Assembly (NCBI GenBank): GCA_014338405.1
Contig: JTDE01000247.1
Coordinates: forward strand, 84,965 to 148,964
Length of the DNA: 64,000 nt
Direction of reading: 5' to 3'
Origin: Paragonimus skrjabini miyazakii
Lineage: Eukaryota; Platyhelminthes; Trematoda; Plagiorchiida; Troglotrematidae
The notes under the pieces were generated by a model. The model did not search any database. It was not told the DNA's origin and was given only the letters and a program-made list of their open reading frames with translations. Made by a program: the position numbers and the translations under genes. The first letter of the stretch is position 1. The number at the start of each line of letters is the position of its first letter. This document shows, in pieces, positions 48,500 to 59,850 of this stretch.

Positions 48500-48760
48500 T
48501 CTCAGGATTTGCATTCAGATAGGCCTTACAGCCAGCTTCTTTCGTGAAGAAGCACTAAACTAGTGTTTCCCTCTTGTTAAAGCTCGTCCGCCGTGCATAT
48601 CCTTGTCCCCATCGGGAATTCAACTTCACTTCGCATGCATGTCAGCTGATCGTGTTGACTTCTATCGAGTAACCTTAGGTTGGGCCCAACTAAACCTTCA
48701 TATCTAAACGCTCAGCTACATTGGCATGTGAGTACTGCTCAGATTGCTCGATTAATCCAA
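48500..48760 (-). repeat. Penelope terminal repeat (variant 1)
   Basis: tttgcattcagataggcc...cagccagcttctttcgtgaagaa matches 19207-19250 just upstream (plus strand) of the hammerhead there, and cgctcagctacattggcatg with gtgagtactgctcag (48705-48745) matches the block at 43110 and 59645. A worn ribozyme lies between (48552-48595). Confidence 0.65.
48552..48595 (-). ncRNA. Hammerhead ribozyme motif, degenerate
   Basis: Minus strand keeps ACGAGC, GGGAAAC, TAGTTTAGTGC, but the core box is CGGACGA, stem II is shortened and the stem I partner is GCACGG. Not expected to cleave. Confidence 0.6.
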
Positions 48761-48963
48761 GAGGAAATATAGTGACTGTCTCGTCGATGAGCCAATGATT
48801 ATGGCTTCTCAGGCAAGTTGAACTAGTCGAATTCATTAGGGTTACGGGGCAGTGCATCGTTTACTGATGATTCAGTCGTACTCAGGAAGTTTCTGGCACA
48901 ATAATCAACACGACCGTCTCATGACAACGTCGAATGTAGTTTAGCTCCCCATCGTGGCAATAA

Positions 48964-49015
48964 TATGCATTAAGGATTAACAGCCACAGAAGCGGAGCTC
49001 GTGTCTAGTGTTTCT
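48964..49015 (+). ncRNA. Hammerhead remnant, inverted partner
   Basis: Plus strand cgtggcaataatatgcatta aligns with the 5' flank of the plus-strand copy at 19725, and gtgtctagtg with its cleavage site and stem I; the core between them is lost. It faces the minus-strand remnant at 48552 across about 370 bases. Confidence 0.4.
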
Positions 49016-52000
49016 CACAGACAGAGATTCGCTGAATGCCAAAACTGCGATAAACTATAACTGATATTCATGTTGAATCAGCTAAATCCCCACCTGCTTA
49101 TAAATTCCTGGTTTGTTCACTCTGGACGAGTGAATATCCCGTCATTCTTAAATATTTTATTATAGCATTGAAGGGTTCGCATCGTCAGTTTACGAGTGAC
49201 TATTTGACTGATAACTCACGTTTTACTTCTGTCCGTTAAACTGCATACCCAAGATGTAGAAACTGCAGATTAATCTTTATTCTGGTCAATCACGTTTTTA
49301 TTCATCGGCAATTTTTTGAAATAACGTAATATACACCTATATCAAATATCTATTTCGTTTCATGATTGCGAAGATACATTTGACTCGTTTAATCAGAATT
49401 GTTTTAATTTTTGCATTTGGTAAGCTATTAGAATTGGTTAGCTTGAGGGGCATGCCAACCATGTATGTAAGCAAGATGTCAATGTTCTATTCACGTAAAC
49501 CAACCCAGTTTAAGGTCTATAAGATAGTGTGAATCGCGCTACATTTGAATGTAGTATCTGTCAAAGTTGTTCACTTTCTCATTTCTGTTTACTATCGTCA
49601 TGAACAAAACAGGGATCTGTTGATGGCGCTTTCGAAATGCAAGCGTTGACCTCCTATGAAAAAACAGCGATTGGACTATAACATATGACTGGTAGGATGA
49701 ATGTGCTTAACGAGGTGCTTAATTAATGGAGGGAGAAACGTTAGAAAGCAATCGCGTTCTGCACGCACGAACTTGCTACCAAAACCTGTTCCGCTCCGGG
49801 ATCAGTTGTATATGCAAATGAGTGTTTATATTTGTTGTGTTGTTGAGCCATGCGCTATCTGTTTCGATTCGTTGGATGCACTGCTCTTGTGCCACCGGCG
49901 TTTTTCACCAAGAAGATATGATGTTGTGATGCAGAGTGAACAGGAAGATTTCGTGACTGCAATCGTTTGTAACTGTGACTAATGAAGCTTCTTGGATGAC
50001 CCCGAGTACGTAGCCAAAGCGGTAGGACCCAAGGCCTACCGGTCAACGCTGGTGGCTCTTCCTATACTGTTCGAGAGCATGGATGACCATTCTAGAGAAA
50101 GGATGAAAATTCCCTACACATCTTTAGCAGTCCTTTGCGATAAAGACCGTGATGACAGGGTTCCACGGCAATACTAAATATCAGGACGCCATGCGGGGGT
50201 TCTGTGTCATTCAGCTCAGACCTGAAGATGTTGCCGTCGTCTGCGCTCTGACACTGAACAGCGTTGTTGAGACCTAGACCGGATTTAAATTTGTGTCTGG
50301 AACAACTCGAGCTAATTGGCCGGTTGCAGAACAAGTTGTTACTGACAGCCAGAAACAACGCAAAATCGCTTCGATCGTCCTTCGGATGACTTTGGAAGGG
50401 TTGGATGAAGGTGTACTCTAATTGTCAACGTGGTCAAAACGGACGAAAACAACTAATAATCTGAACTTCGAATATAAATGCCAGTCCTGGAAGCTGCAGC
50501 TCTGGATGTGAAGAAGGCAGTGATGTGTGTTTACTAAACCGTTTAGTTTAGTTGAGACATGTGATAATAGGCGCAATCAGCAATACAACCATTTAGTCTA
50601 AACTAAAACTATGATTACTCAGTGTAAAAACAATCGACTATTGAGAGTAGGGATTCTAATCAGGTCGTAACCCTACAGCTATGATGCAATTAGGGATGAA
50701 TCAAGGAGAAATGTGAATATGGAAGTAAGAAAAAAGTTGGTTGACATACAAGCAGACATTTCAGCTATGTTCCCTCCAATTTACCCATAAGAGCCTCAGT
50801 GACGGATAGGCTAGAGTACACGTGATTGAATGATTGTGAATAGTGTACTGATGAACACAGGAACCCTGCTGTATGAATAAATGATCACGATATACAACAG
50901 GTCGAAGTTTACATCTCTTTTTTTCTCAAACAAAAAAGTCATACTCTCTTCCACAGATATTCAAGATCCTCTTATTAGCCTACTGGTAGATTCGCATTCG
51001 GTTATGCTTTCAACTTCGATAACAAGCAGAATTATCTGGGTCTGGTACAACAGATGGTTGCTCCTCCGATATATTAACGATGTGGCCTAATTGAGTTATA
51101 AAACTGTTTGATTTAGTTAGTTCTGTTGGGTGGTTCGGTACACTGAGCATCGAGATGGATATCCTCGAAAGGTTCCGTGTCCCCTTGATAATCCACGAAA
51201 CTGATAAGGTCGTAAGTTCGATCTGTTTGACCAATTGGTCATATTTGGCTGTTTGATTCATGTCCCGAAAAAGTGCTAGACTAGAATTCAATAACCGTCT
51301 AGATAGTAACTGATCCACAGTTACTTTGCGATTTTGTTTGGACATTCATTCTTGAGGTGCTGTGCTAGTCGCCCCAAATAGCAACGAACAAAAAGAATAG
51401 GTTATACCTATAAAAAAATGGTTCTTCTTTTGAATTATTGAGTTTTCATGACATAGGTGAAAGCGTGATAATTTTTTACGTGTTTTCATTTAGGGGATGA
51501 ACCTGACTGTTACGTTGTAGATTGTGTTGTGTGGCTAAATGCAGTATCTTTATTGTAGAGGAAGCTTAACAAACCCTCTGTGAGATTAATAAAGATTTAT
51601 GGTAGGAATATATGTAACGGGATGAATTGTCAGACGTAATCAGATAAATCAGAACACTCATGGACAAGTGAAAAAAACACGAAAATTCGTTAACAGTAAT
51701 AAAGAGAACTCTGTTTCTAGTGTTCATTGCTAAAGATCATTGGAATTCTGTTACTAGTTGCTTTAACGAAAGGAACTTGTGGGTTGTAAACCTGTCGTTT
51801 GATTTCAGCACACGATGAACATGGAGATAGTTCGTTATTATATCAGGAAAGAAATAGGTTTCTAGAAATTATGAAGCATATCATTCTTGTCAAACTTAGA
51901 CACGGCAAAGACATGTAGTGTTTTCATGTCTAGATTAACGATAAATCCATAAAAACCTTGAGTGAGAGCATCAGTGACGTAATTATCACGCCCGGAACGA

Positions 52001-53828
52001 TAAACCTATCGAAAACCGGGGAGTTTTCTTCGCCATTCTGGATTCTCTCCCGTGGTTCGCTATAAAACATGGAGGCAACAGATTGTTCTTCCATTTATTC
52101 AAAGTGGCTATACACTAGAATGTGTCATCACGTTTTTTACACCAAGTTTTCAGTGGACTATGCTTTCTTTTCAACAGCAAAATACCTGCGTTCTGCTTAT
52201 GCTAGCGTTCTAGAAAAAAAAAGCAACTCATCCGTGATTCTGACTCAAAAAAGATGCAGTGGTAATGCTAGACTTCATCGATAGACAAACATGGTAGGTA
52301 ATTTGTCCTACTCAATGACCTTATCAGCCGTCTGTTGGAAACAAGCAATCCCATTTGGTATATCAAAAGGAACGCGTAAAAATTGGAAACATGTATACTC
52401 GGAATTAGAGACTTCGGCTTCACTATAAATCGTACTCGAATTAGAAACCCCTCACGCAAGTAATAAGGAGAAGACCTCGTGTTGGTTATAGTAAGCGGTT
52501 CTCCTGCAGGAGACAAGAAGCCGAAATTATGGATGTAGAACAGTATTGAAAAAATCACAGTCTGTCACTGGCTGATAGAACCTAGCGAGTAACGGAAGGC
52601 GTCCAATCTTGATGTGCTATTTTTAATGCAACGTTTCGATTGGCCCTTTGTTAAATCTATTGTGTCGGGGGTTGGATAAGCGGTGAATCGAGCAGATTTT
52701 CATCACAAGGCTTCGAAGAGACCATATGTACTTTCTTATCACCTTTGACAGAAATTTGATGACATGCACTTTTCAAATGTTGTACATATCACACTACAAA
52801 AGCTTCTCTATTAGTTCATCAATCCGTCGACAAACCTAAATGTGGAGCAGTTACTCGTTCGACTGCAGTCAAGTATCATTGTCTGATTATCACGTTAATT
52901 CGGGGCGACCAAGACTTGTGCTCTCCAAGATTAATTTGATGATTGTACGATATGAGATTACAGAGGTTTTCCGAGTTGTCAGTTTAAACAAAATGACTTC
53001 TTGACATCAGATTTGCAACCCGGTGCTAATAAGAGATTAAGTTTTGAAGTGAGCTGCTAGAAGTCCGCAAACGGGTCTGGTTCCAGCAGAAGCAAGTTCT
53101 TCCGGTTCACATAGTAAAGCACCAGCCAAATTAAGTAGTATATCGGTGCGCACATAGCTGACGTCAGGAAGAGGTTATCATTTTTATGGAAATTGTGGGT
53201 GAAACTTGACTAGAAAAATGAAAGCCATTGTGATGCGCTGCTGTGACAAGTTTATTCCTCAACCATATGTCTCAACTGCAGCCTTCGAGCTGTAGCTCTG
53301 TGAATAACCGGTCTCAATAAGCGTGTGTAATGAAACGTTATTTCAGGAGCTTAGAAGCTGAAAGAAACTAATCGACCACGCCGCAACATACTTACAGGAT
53401 ACTGGTTTTGCAATAATGAGAGCCCTGCCAACTCACTAAAAATGACCCTTCTTTCCACACGGTTTATGCAAGACGATTTACTATTGGTCGCGCATCCGAA
53501 CCACAAAAATAGCGCAAATAATTGTCAACTGTAAAACCAGAGTTGTCAAAACTACGATGAAGCTTGTATATTAGCTGAGAATTCGTTTTTCGTTGGAACG
53601 AACCAGAAACGGGTGTATCCATACCGTACGTGAGAGACTGCTTTTAGACGAGTTCGAGCTGCCCGACTAATTCAAAGGTTAGCCTAAGATCTATGTTCTT
53701 TGCTTCCAATGATCTTTGGTGATTCTGATTTAGGGCTGAACTACGAAGGATTGAAACACGGATGAATTCACTCCGTTGTTTTTCTACGGTAACTGCTTCA
53801 GCGTTGCAATCCATAGAATGAGTTTTTA
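49016..53828. other. No recognised gene; one weak dispersed repeat
   Basis: About 4.8 kb. 49770-49892 resembles 58381-58506 (see that entry). 51010-51345 (minus, 111 codons) and 52268-52558 (minus, 96 codons) are the longest frames here, without motifs. No ribozyme, tRNA-like or RT signal found. Confidence 0.35.
49770..49892 (+). repeat. Dispersed repeat, pair with 58381-58506
   Basis: Shared strings in order: cctgttccgctccggga, gcaaatgagtgtttatattt, tgttgagccatg, attcgttggatgca, against cttgttccgttccggga, gcacctgagcgtttatg, tcactgagatatg, attcgttggatag at 58400-58490. Roughly 65-70% identical by eye, same orientation. No coding content recognised. Confidence 0.5.
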
Positions 53829-54110
53829 GATGAGACCCAATTGTGGAAGATCAGGGTTTCATCTGGATTCAAACCAGCGGCAGAAACAACATGCCTCAAC
53901 GCGGTAAGCGCTCTACCAGCTGCGATACAAAACCACGCCAGGAACTCGGAAATTTCACATTTGGATTCGGTTACTCACCCGTCCCACTGTCTCATATGGA
54001 TTCCACCAAATGATCCAAGGAATCGACTGCCTCGGTGGGATTTCTCGAACAGTTCACGCTGGAATCCACCAACGCCACTGTTGAGCATAGAAATTGTATT
54101 ACTAATAAGT
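53829..54110 (-). repeat. tRNA-like dispersed repeat, copy 2
   Basis: About 88% identical by eye to copy 1 (15030-15292) over its whole length, including the 160-bp block upstream of the tRNA-like unit. The unit itself is 53934-53855, again 80 nt. Its acceptor reads GGTTTTG with TGAAACC, still able to pair at all seven positions (two wobbles), although several bases differ from copy 1. The B box is GGTTTGAATCC. It is followed directly by a LINE 3' end on the other strand. Confidence 0.8.
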
Positions 54111-54119
54111 AGTCACCCT

Positions 54120-54406
54120 GACTGCTCCAATGAGCAAACCAGGTAAGTGATGCCTATCTGGATGGGATCCTCGTGATCACTCAAACCGCTGGTTAGAGAC
54201 GCTATCCGAGATGGCGGTGTGTCGCAGTCAATGGTGTACCTGTAACCATACCATTTCAAGTTCTTCCGCTTAGTCTTCTTTCAATAGTTTTCAACCATTT
54301 TAGTAACGTTTTCCTTTAGTGTATTCCACGTCACTGTTGAGGTGAGTAATGACCCGAGCCACAGCCCCTTCTTGTCAAGCTCATGGCTGCTATAATGATG
54401 ATGATG
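54120..54406 (+). mobile_element. LINE 3' end (same family as 5080 and 60436), inserted between SINE-like copies
   Basis: Plus strand: tatctggatgggatcctcgt, cgctggttagagacgctatc, gagatggcggtgtgtcgcag through tcatggctgct and an (ATG)4 tail at 54394-54406. This is the reverse complement of the 3' part of the LINE copies at 5080-5340 and 60436-60700 (coding DHSNRWLETLSEMA and MCRSQ there). Only about 280 bases remain: a strongly 5'-truncated insertion, as expected for LINE retrotransposition. Confidence 0.85.
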
Positions 54407-54428
54407 AGTGCCAGATTTATGATTTTAA

Positions 54429-54510
54429 ATGAAACCCAATTGTGAAAAGTCAGGGCTTCGGCTAGATTCGAATCAGCGGCAGAGACGCCATATCTCAACG
54501 CGGCAGGCGC
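54429..54510 (-). repeat. tRNA-like dispersed repeat, copy 3 (truncated)
   Basis: Matches the 3' side of copies 1 and 2 (gaaacccaattgtgaaaagt, cagggcttcggc, gattcgaatcagc, tctcaacgcggc) and stops within the anticodon-arm region. The D arm, acceptor 5' strand and upstream block are absent. Confidence 0.75.
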
Positions 54511-54519
54511 CGTGTTTTC

Positions 54520-55232
54520 CATCTTTCTGTGGGCAGAACATGACATGCAACTACCACATCGTTTGATTAGTTATATAAACCCCAAAGAGCCACGATAGCT
54601 TTCCCATACTCGTCATAATCAACCTCGTTTGCATACTGAAAGTGCAACGTAGATTGTGTGAACATTGTTTGTCGACAGTGGACAGGAAATAACAATGTTT
54701 TCTTCTAATGGATACAGTGATTTAAGGCATTCTGGGAATCAAAAACTTCTTCAACACATTTTTGGAGTCGTAGGATTAAATTGGAACAACTCAACGAACA
54801 AACAAAAAGTTGTATATAGAAGTAGTGGTCTGATGACTAAGTTTCAATTGGCTTGTAACTGAACCATACAACTAAATTGAGACTAAGAACGAATTAAGCT
54901 GACGTACTGATATGGAATTAAGAAACATATGTTTCAGCAATGTCATGGAGATTTAACAGGAGCTGGAAGTAAGGGGTTGGTTGGTTAATGCAAGGCTAAG
55001 TGGGATATTCAACCGGTCGCGATGGGTGAATTTGTGCTCAAACTTGTCAGAACATGATGTCCAAATCGGTAGTCACGTTATCGAACAATCGTCAGTCATC
55101 TCGCACGCTGGATTATGCTGGGAGCAGATCTTGACCGCGTCGGAGTAGTGGCTGATTTCAAACAGGACAAGCATTTAGCGACGTACAGAATGGTTTTAAT
55201 AACGAGAAGGCGTAAATCAGATTTTTGGCAAA
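54520..55232. other. No recognised gene; possible 5' part of the gypsy element
   Basis: Sequence before the first gypsy RT-like block. Plus-strand readings such as DVQIGSHVIEQSSVISHAG (near 55050) vaguely resemble a retroviral-type protease or linker, but nothing definite is visible. Confidence 0.35.
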
Positions 55233-55690
55233 TTGAACCGGTACACACTCAAATCAGTTCCAAACGATGAAAACTGGCTGTTGATTGAATGGATTCATAA
55301 GTTTCAAGAATTGTTTACCATCGACCAATTTCCGTATGGCTACTGTGGACGGATTGAGAACCAAATCCTCATTGAACCGGGTCAGTTTCCACTGTTCGAC
55401 CGCAGAACTCAAGGGTATTTGCAGCAGTAAATTGAACAAGTGAGTGTTATATGCTGAATGAAGACATCATGGAGTGGGTAGCCGGTTCATGTTCCCAGTC
55501 TCGTTATTGAACAGGCTCAGAGGAACCTTATGACTGTCATCTTGAAAGACTCAGTGAGATTACTGTTATCACAGGCGTGGCTGTTTTAAGTGTATTAGAA
55601 ACTGTCGATAAATTGCGGAACACTAAGTTATCTGCAGCCCTTAATTTGCAATCATGTGACAATCAACCGATCGGATCCAAAGAAAACATC
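55233..55690 (+). pseudogene. Ty3/gypsy reverse transcriptase, N-terminal region, decayed
   Basis: The 65-codon frame 55233-55427 ends with IEPGQFPLFDRR, like the block just before the RT of gypsy elements. A further frame continues with MLNEDIME (55450) and ETVDKLRNTKLSAALNLQS (55595-55655), which resembles the RT motif A neighbourhood (LD.L.G...FS.LDL.SG) with the catalytic Asp replaced. Stops separate the blocks. I see no YxDD box downstream. Confidence 0.55.
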
Positions 55691-56699
55691 ATTCACAGTT
55701 GGTGAGTACTGTATCATTTCAGGGTTGTCAGCTACACTATTCATATTTAGGCGACTGGTGTTCAGTGTTACCCAGTAGGTTACCCAGTAGTGTTGTTTGC
55801 GGAGACGACATTACCGTCTACAGTGCTTATGAGATAAAACTTGTTTCAGTGGTATTGCAGTGAATAATGCCAGCCGGCTTACAGGTCAATCGTTCAAAGT
55901 CGCAACGGAGTGTGACCACACGATCGATCAGAGTCAGGTTCGATCGCCTCCGAAAACTCCGGTGCTAATATCTTACAGCCTCATCGTCAAATATTCGACA
56001 GTAAAGCAGTGTCGGTTTTTCTAGTCGGGAAGAGCCAATCAAGCTTTTGCTAAAGTCCAAAAGCTGATGAATTAAGGACACCTGATTCTGAGATTGCCAT
56101 TGACTGGGCAAAGTGTCACAATCACAACACGTGTCAATAGCATGGGGATGAAACCCCTATTGACTAAGGAAAGAAGCGTCGTAGACTGTGTGTCGGATTC
56201 ATACACCGACCGAACTGTTAGATGACAGAAGAGGAACGTTTGACAATTGTTTAGGTCTTGAAAAGGTAGAAACCATAGTCATTGGATGGACATTTTCATG
56301 TGGGGACTCGCTGAAAGACCTTCGAGAAGAGTATTTGTTGGACGTTGAGGTTGCAGGGCTGTGTATTTCTAATTCCCCACTAATCAGAAAAACAGAATGC
56401 ATTCCTGAATTCCTCTGCAAAACCCAACACATGAATGAGTTCCCGGATGATAGTGTTGGAGTTAGCAATACTGAATTGGGATAAGATTCCAGAGGGTTAC
56501 AAACACCGCGAGAAAAGAATGCCGGGATCCGAGAAGTGGTCGGTCAATTTTCGACTGGTGGTCAACTTTCAGAAAACGAGGGAATCCGGAAACGAGGGTG
56601 TTCATAACACTGCAATCAGTGGTGCTGTCCAACATCGTCTAAATTTTGGTGCGCCAGTTACTTGACGAAATACGTCTACCAATAATACCATTGCGTGAT
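55691..56699. other. Gypsy interior, unrecognised
   Basis: Lies between RT-like and H2C2 blocks in the order of a gypsy pol gene, where the rest of RT and RNase H should be. The 98-codon frame 56188-56484 and the 76-codon frame 56435-56665 show no motif that I can name. Either too worn or replaced by other sequence. Confidence 0.35.
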
Positions 56700-57466
56700 A
56701 TATTAGCAAAGGATTACCGTCAGTTGGTTCATATGGGACATCACCGAACTTACGAAATGCCGAAGCAAAGAGCTTACTGCCTTGAGATGAATATTACTGT
56801 TATCCCTTGCGTCCTGGTGTGCTAATCCTACCGGTTCTTGAATGGAATTAACCACACAAATCAACGCCACCACTCAATCATCCCCAGTCACTGTAAGTGA
56901 GAAATTATGGTTAATGGACACAGTAGACCCCTTTCCATTAGACTTATTGCGACTATCGTTGGTATCTAATCATTGTTACGGGACATTTCCAAACACGGAT
57001 CGCCACAACGTTCACGTCTGATCAACGTGTAAGCACAATACACTTGGCTGTGATGAAGCAATGGCGCAGGTTATGGAATTCCATAAAGCACGTTGACTGA
57101 TAAAAGTTAAAGGTTTCGAAGCTATTTGGATTGACTGGAGATCACGAAATTTCGCACCATATCGCTCTCAATCACAACGGTTTGATTGAACTGAACAACC
57201 GGACAGTGAAAGAGTGGTTGGCGACACAAGATAATAGCTTAAAAGAGATGTCATCGATTTTGCCAACTCATCACCCCGTTCTGCAGAGCACAGGGAAGAG
57301 ATCGTCATTTGAACTGAAGTATGAGAGAATACTAAGAATGCCAAGTGATCAGGAGACCGCTTTTCGAGGAGATCAACAAATGAATGCGTGTAAGTTAGTG
57401 GAGACGCATAGATTAATCAACCAAAACCTGGCAATCACATCCACGGAGACGCTGAGCAACCTGTAG
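56700..57466 (+). pseudogene. Ty3/gypsy H2C2 zinc finger and integrase
   Basis: Near 56721-56815 the frame reads QLVHMGHHRTYEMPKQRAYC and ends CVLVC, the H2C2 zinc-binding domain (H-x3-H ... C-x2/3-C). Around 56895-56940 KLWLMDTVDPFP fits the start of the integrase core. The 111-codon frame 57131-57466 carries HNGLIELNNRTVKEWL and SSFELKYERILRMP, the glutamate-containing end of the integrase core (G..ER.NRT) and the following FELLYGR-type block. The zinc finger, core start and core end lie in the expected order but in different frames. The catalytic DDE set is incomplete. Confidence 0.8.
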
Positions 57467-57922
57467 CGATAAACTAACCATCCCGGATAATGAAAACAAT
57501 ATTGGATTACAACGCCACAGTACAATTGAACAAATCAACATAGCTAATAATTAGACAATCCCAACAGTTTCGGTCGACGAATCGTTTCCGAGAAATGAAT
57601 TACAATTTGGTGCCAAACAGGCTAAAGATGAGCTATAATCACATTCTGACATTCTGAACTGTCAAGAGATTGAAAAACAATGGAAACCAGCCAAGCTCCA
57701 AAAAGGTGATGTATGCACGACTCGAGCAAAGTATAATAACCGGCAACTGGCTACTCGCGCAACTATCAACTTGACACGATAAAACAAAAACATCTTGGTC
57801 AAGGTCCAATTAACGGCCAGAAACAGGAGAGGTAGGATACACAGGGATAAACATTTTGGGGAAAGTGGGTTGGGGTTAGGTCGGGTTTTCACATGACGGA
57901 ACTGCGAAAGTCGATGCAGAGA
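57445..57922 (+). mobile_element. Gypsy integrase C-terminal region, repeat copy 1
   Basis: Directly continues the integrase core and is repeated at 22625-23130. Worn frames suggest the C-terminal chromatin or GPY-type region (NRQLATRATINLTR near 57735-57780). The end of similarity near 57922 may be the end of the coding part or of the element; no LTR pair was found. Confidence 0.65.
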
Positions 57923-59639
57923 CTACCAAGAAACTGTCAGCCTTAAAATTATATAATCGATATACACTGTTTGAATTGGCATAGCTTGAGTACTACAAGG
58001 TTGCGATCTAGAACGTTTCTCGTGTAATGGTGAGAACCTTGTGAAGTTGTGGTACGTCGCAGTTCGGCTTATTCAACAGGAACGAGATACCTGAACGTAA
58101 GATTCACGGAAGCCAGCCAAGCTAGTGACACATTCCCCAATCAGGTGTATCAACACCATAATCACCGGCATGCCAGTTATTTAGCAAACGGCAAGCCCAA
58201 ACAACCTTTGTTGCAGCTGAAACAAACTTTGCAAGGGAGTAGTATGTTGTAGACGAGTGATTGAACTGTACTGCACATGATAAATCAGCCGGATGTGTAT
58301 GCTGAGGTACCGAAGTAATCTGGGAAGAGATATCAGATGTAACGCTGGAGGGTTATCTTTCAAGAGATGGCGTCTCTCTCACGAGGTTGTCATGGCAACT
58401 TGTTCCGTTCCGGGACTATTATTGCATGCACCTGAGCGTTTATGTTTGTCTTGTCCTGTCACTGAGATATGTGCCACTCATTCGTTGGATAGATCGTTCG
58501 TTCGCCACTCACATTCTTTGTCCACAAAACTAGTCTGTTTGGTTTTCAAAACTTGGCAGTATTCTGTAGTTTCTTATAGAAACACTACAGATTCACCATA
58601 GCAACTGAAGCTGCCAGACTGTAATGTCGTCCTTACGCTAGACAGGGATGTATTGAAAACTGCTAATCAATCAGTGTGCTTGAAAAGCGGATAGCAGCAT
58701 CAAGTGGTGAAATTCGCGCAGTCTGGTTTATAGTCATCTACTTCAGCCATCTCTGACCTGAAAAATTTGTCACGTTTCAGTTTAAAGATATTATTCATAA
58801 GACCAGTGTCAAGGCTATTTTACTTGCCGGCTCTGACAAGAAAACGTTGAGGATCGGGAATGTACGTTCAGTCTCTCGTACCAGATGGCCAGAGTGCGTA
58901 TGTAGCGGTCAAGCAAGTATCTGATAAGTCTGCACCAGGCAAGCTGATTCACTTCAACCTTGGAACTACGTGTAGCTCGATTAAGAATATCTTTCCGCCG
59001 TACCACACCGCGTACTGTTCACTTCACCTTCATCTTACTGTCGCGAAGTGTAAAATGATCAATCAGTAATTTGGTACTGGTAGTGAAAACTGTAGTTGAT
59101 AAGCTAGTCGTGTTCATCTTCGTGGGGAGTGTATTTTTGTCACGCACCAGTCTGGAGATAATGGGTAGTAGTCGATCGAGACGATGAACTCTGAAAGGAA
59201 GCCAGCTTTTGGCGATCACCTTACTCTCGTGTGTTGGTTACCATTTGTTCACGTGGTTCAGACATCGTGAACATGATGGGCTGGGTACCACCTCTGGAGG
59301 ATTTCGTGTATCAGGTCATCTCTCTCTATTCTCCTTCTCTTAGCTTTTACGTGGATTTATTCAATGCATATACATACGTGTTTTATTACGAGTGTTGTTT
59401 TTGCCTCCATTGATGTAATGACGACCAAAGTGAAACGCATCTTCAACTTGTTCTAGTGTCGATCCTGTACACATTTGGGATTGGTGATAGTGTGTAGTTT
59501 CTATGACTTGTTATCGAAGGAGCGAACAGCTAATTGCTCTGAATGACGTTGGCAAATCGACTCATTCGAATATAAAAGGATGAGAACATTGGTTTAATGC
59601 GGTAGTAACTGACACAAGAATGAGTAAGATAAAGGCAAT
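57923..59639. other. No recognised gene
   Basis: Contains the dispersed repeat at 58381-58506. Frames of 60-102 codons, no motifs. Confidence 0.4.
58381..58506 (+). repeat. Dispersed repeat, pair with 49770-49892
   Basis: Same orientation and order of conserved strings as its partner. Family unknown; no terminal motifs or tail seen. Confidence 0.5.
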
Positions 59640-59850
59640 ACAATTGTGAGCATTACTCACAAGCGAATGTAGCTGACCGTTTGCATGGTGCAGTGACCAA
59701 CACGGTCACCTTATGCAAACTTGGTCAGAGTTTTGGTCCCCGCCTTGGCCAAGATATGTACTACTGACGAGCTCTAATGAGAGTGAAACTCGAGTCTAGT
59801 GCTTTTTTTCGCAAAAGGCTGACTAGAAAGTCTATGAGAATCAGACTGAA
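59640..59850 (+). repeat. Penelope terminal repeat (variant 2), plus orientation
   Basis: Runs gtgagcattactcacaagcg, tgtagctgaccgtttgca, ttggccaagatatgt, hammerhead (59758-59802), ttcgcaaaaggctgactag, aaagtctatgagaat. This is the reverse complement of the order at 42859-43150. It breaks off after tctatgagaatcagac, before the cagctgcgatcaattgtgg end block. Confidence 0.7.
59758..59802 (+). ncRNA. Hammerhead ribozyme, type I, all core residues intact
   Basis: Plus strand: stem I GUACUA with UAGUGC (one U-G wobble), core CUGACGA, stem II GCUCU-AAUG-AGAGU (5 bp, closing G-U, no bulge), GAAA, stem III CUCGAGU, cleavage triplet GUC. Predicted scissile bond between 59796 and 59797. Compared with 42942-42989 it lacks the three-base GCU that makes the bulged stem II. 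Every invariant core residue is kept, so activity is plausible. It has the same minimal palindromic stem III. Confidence 0.9.
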
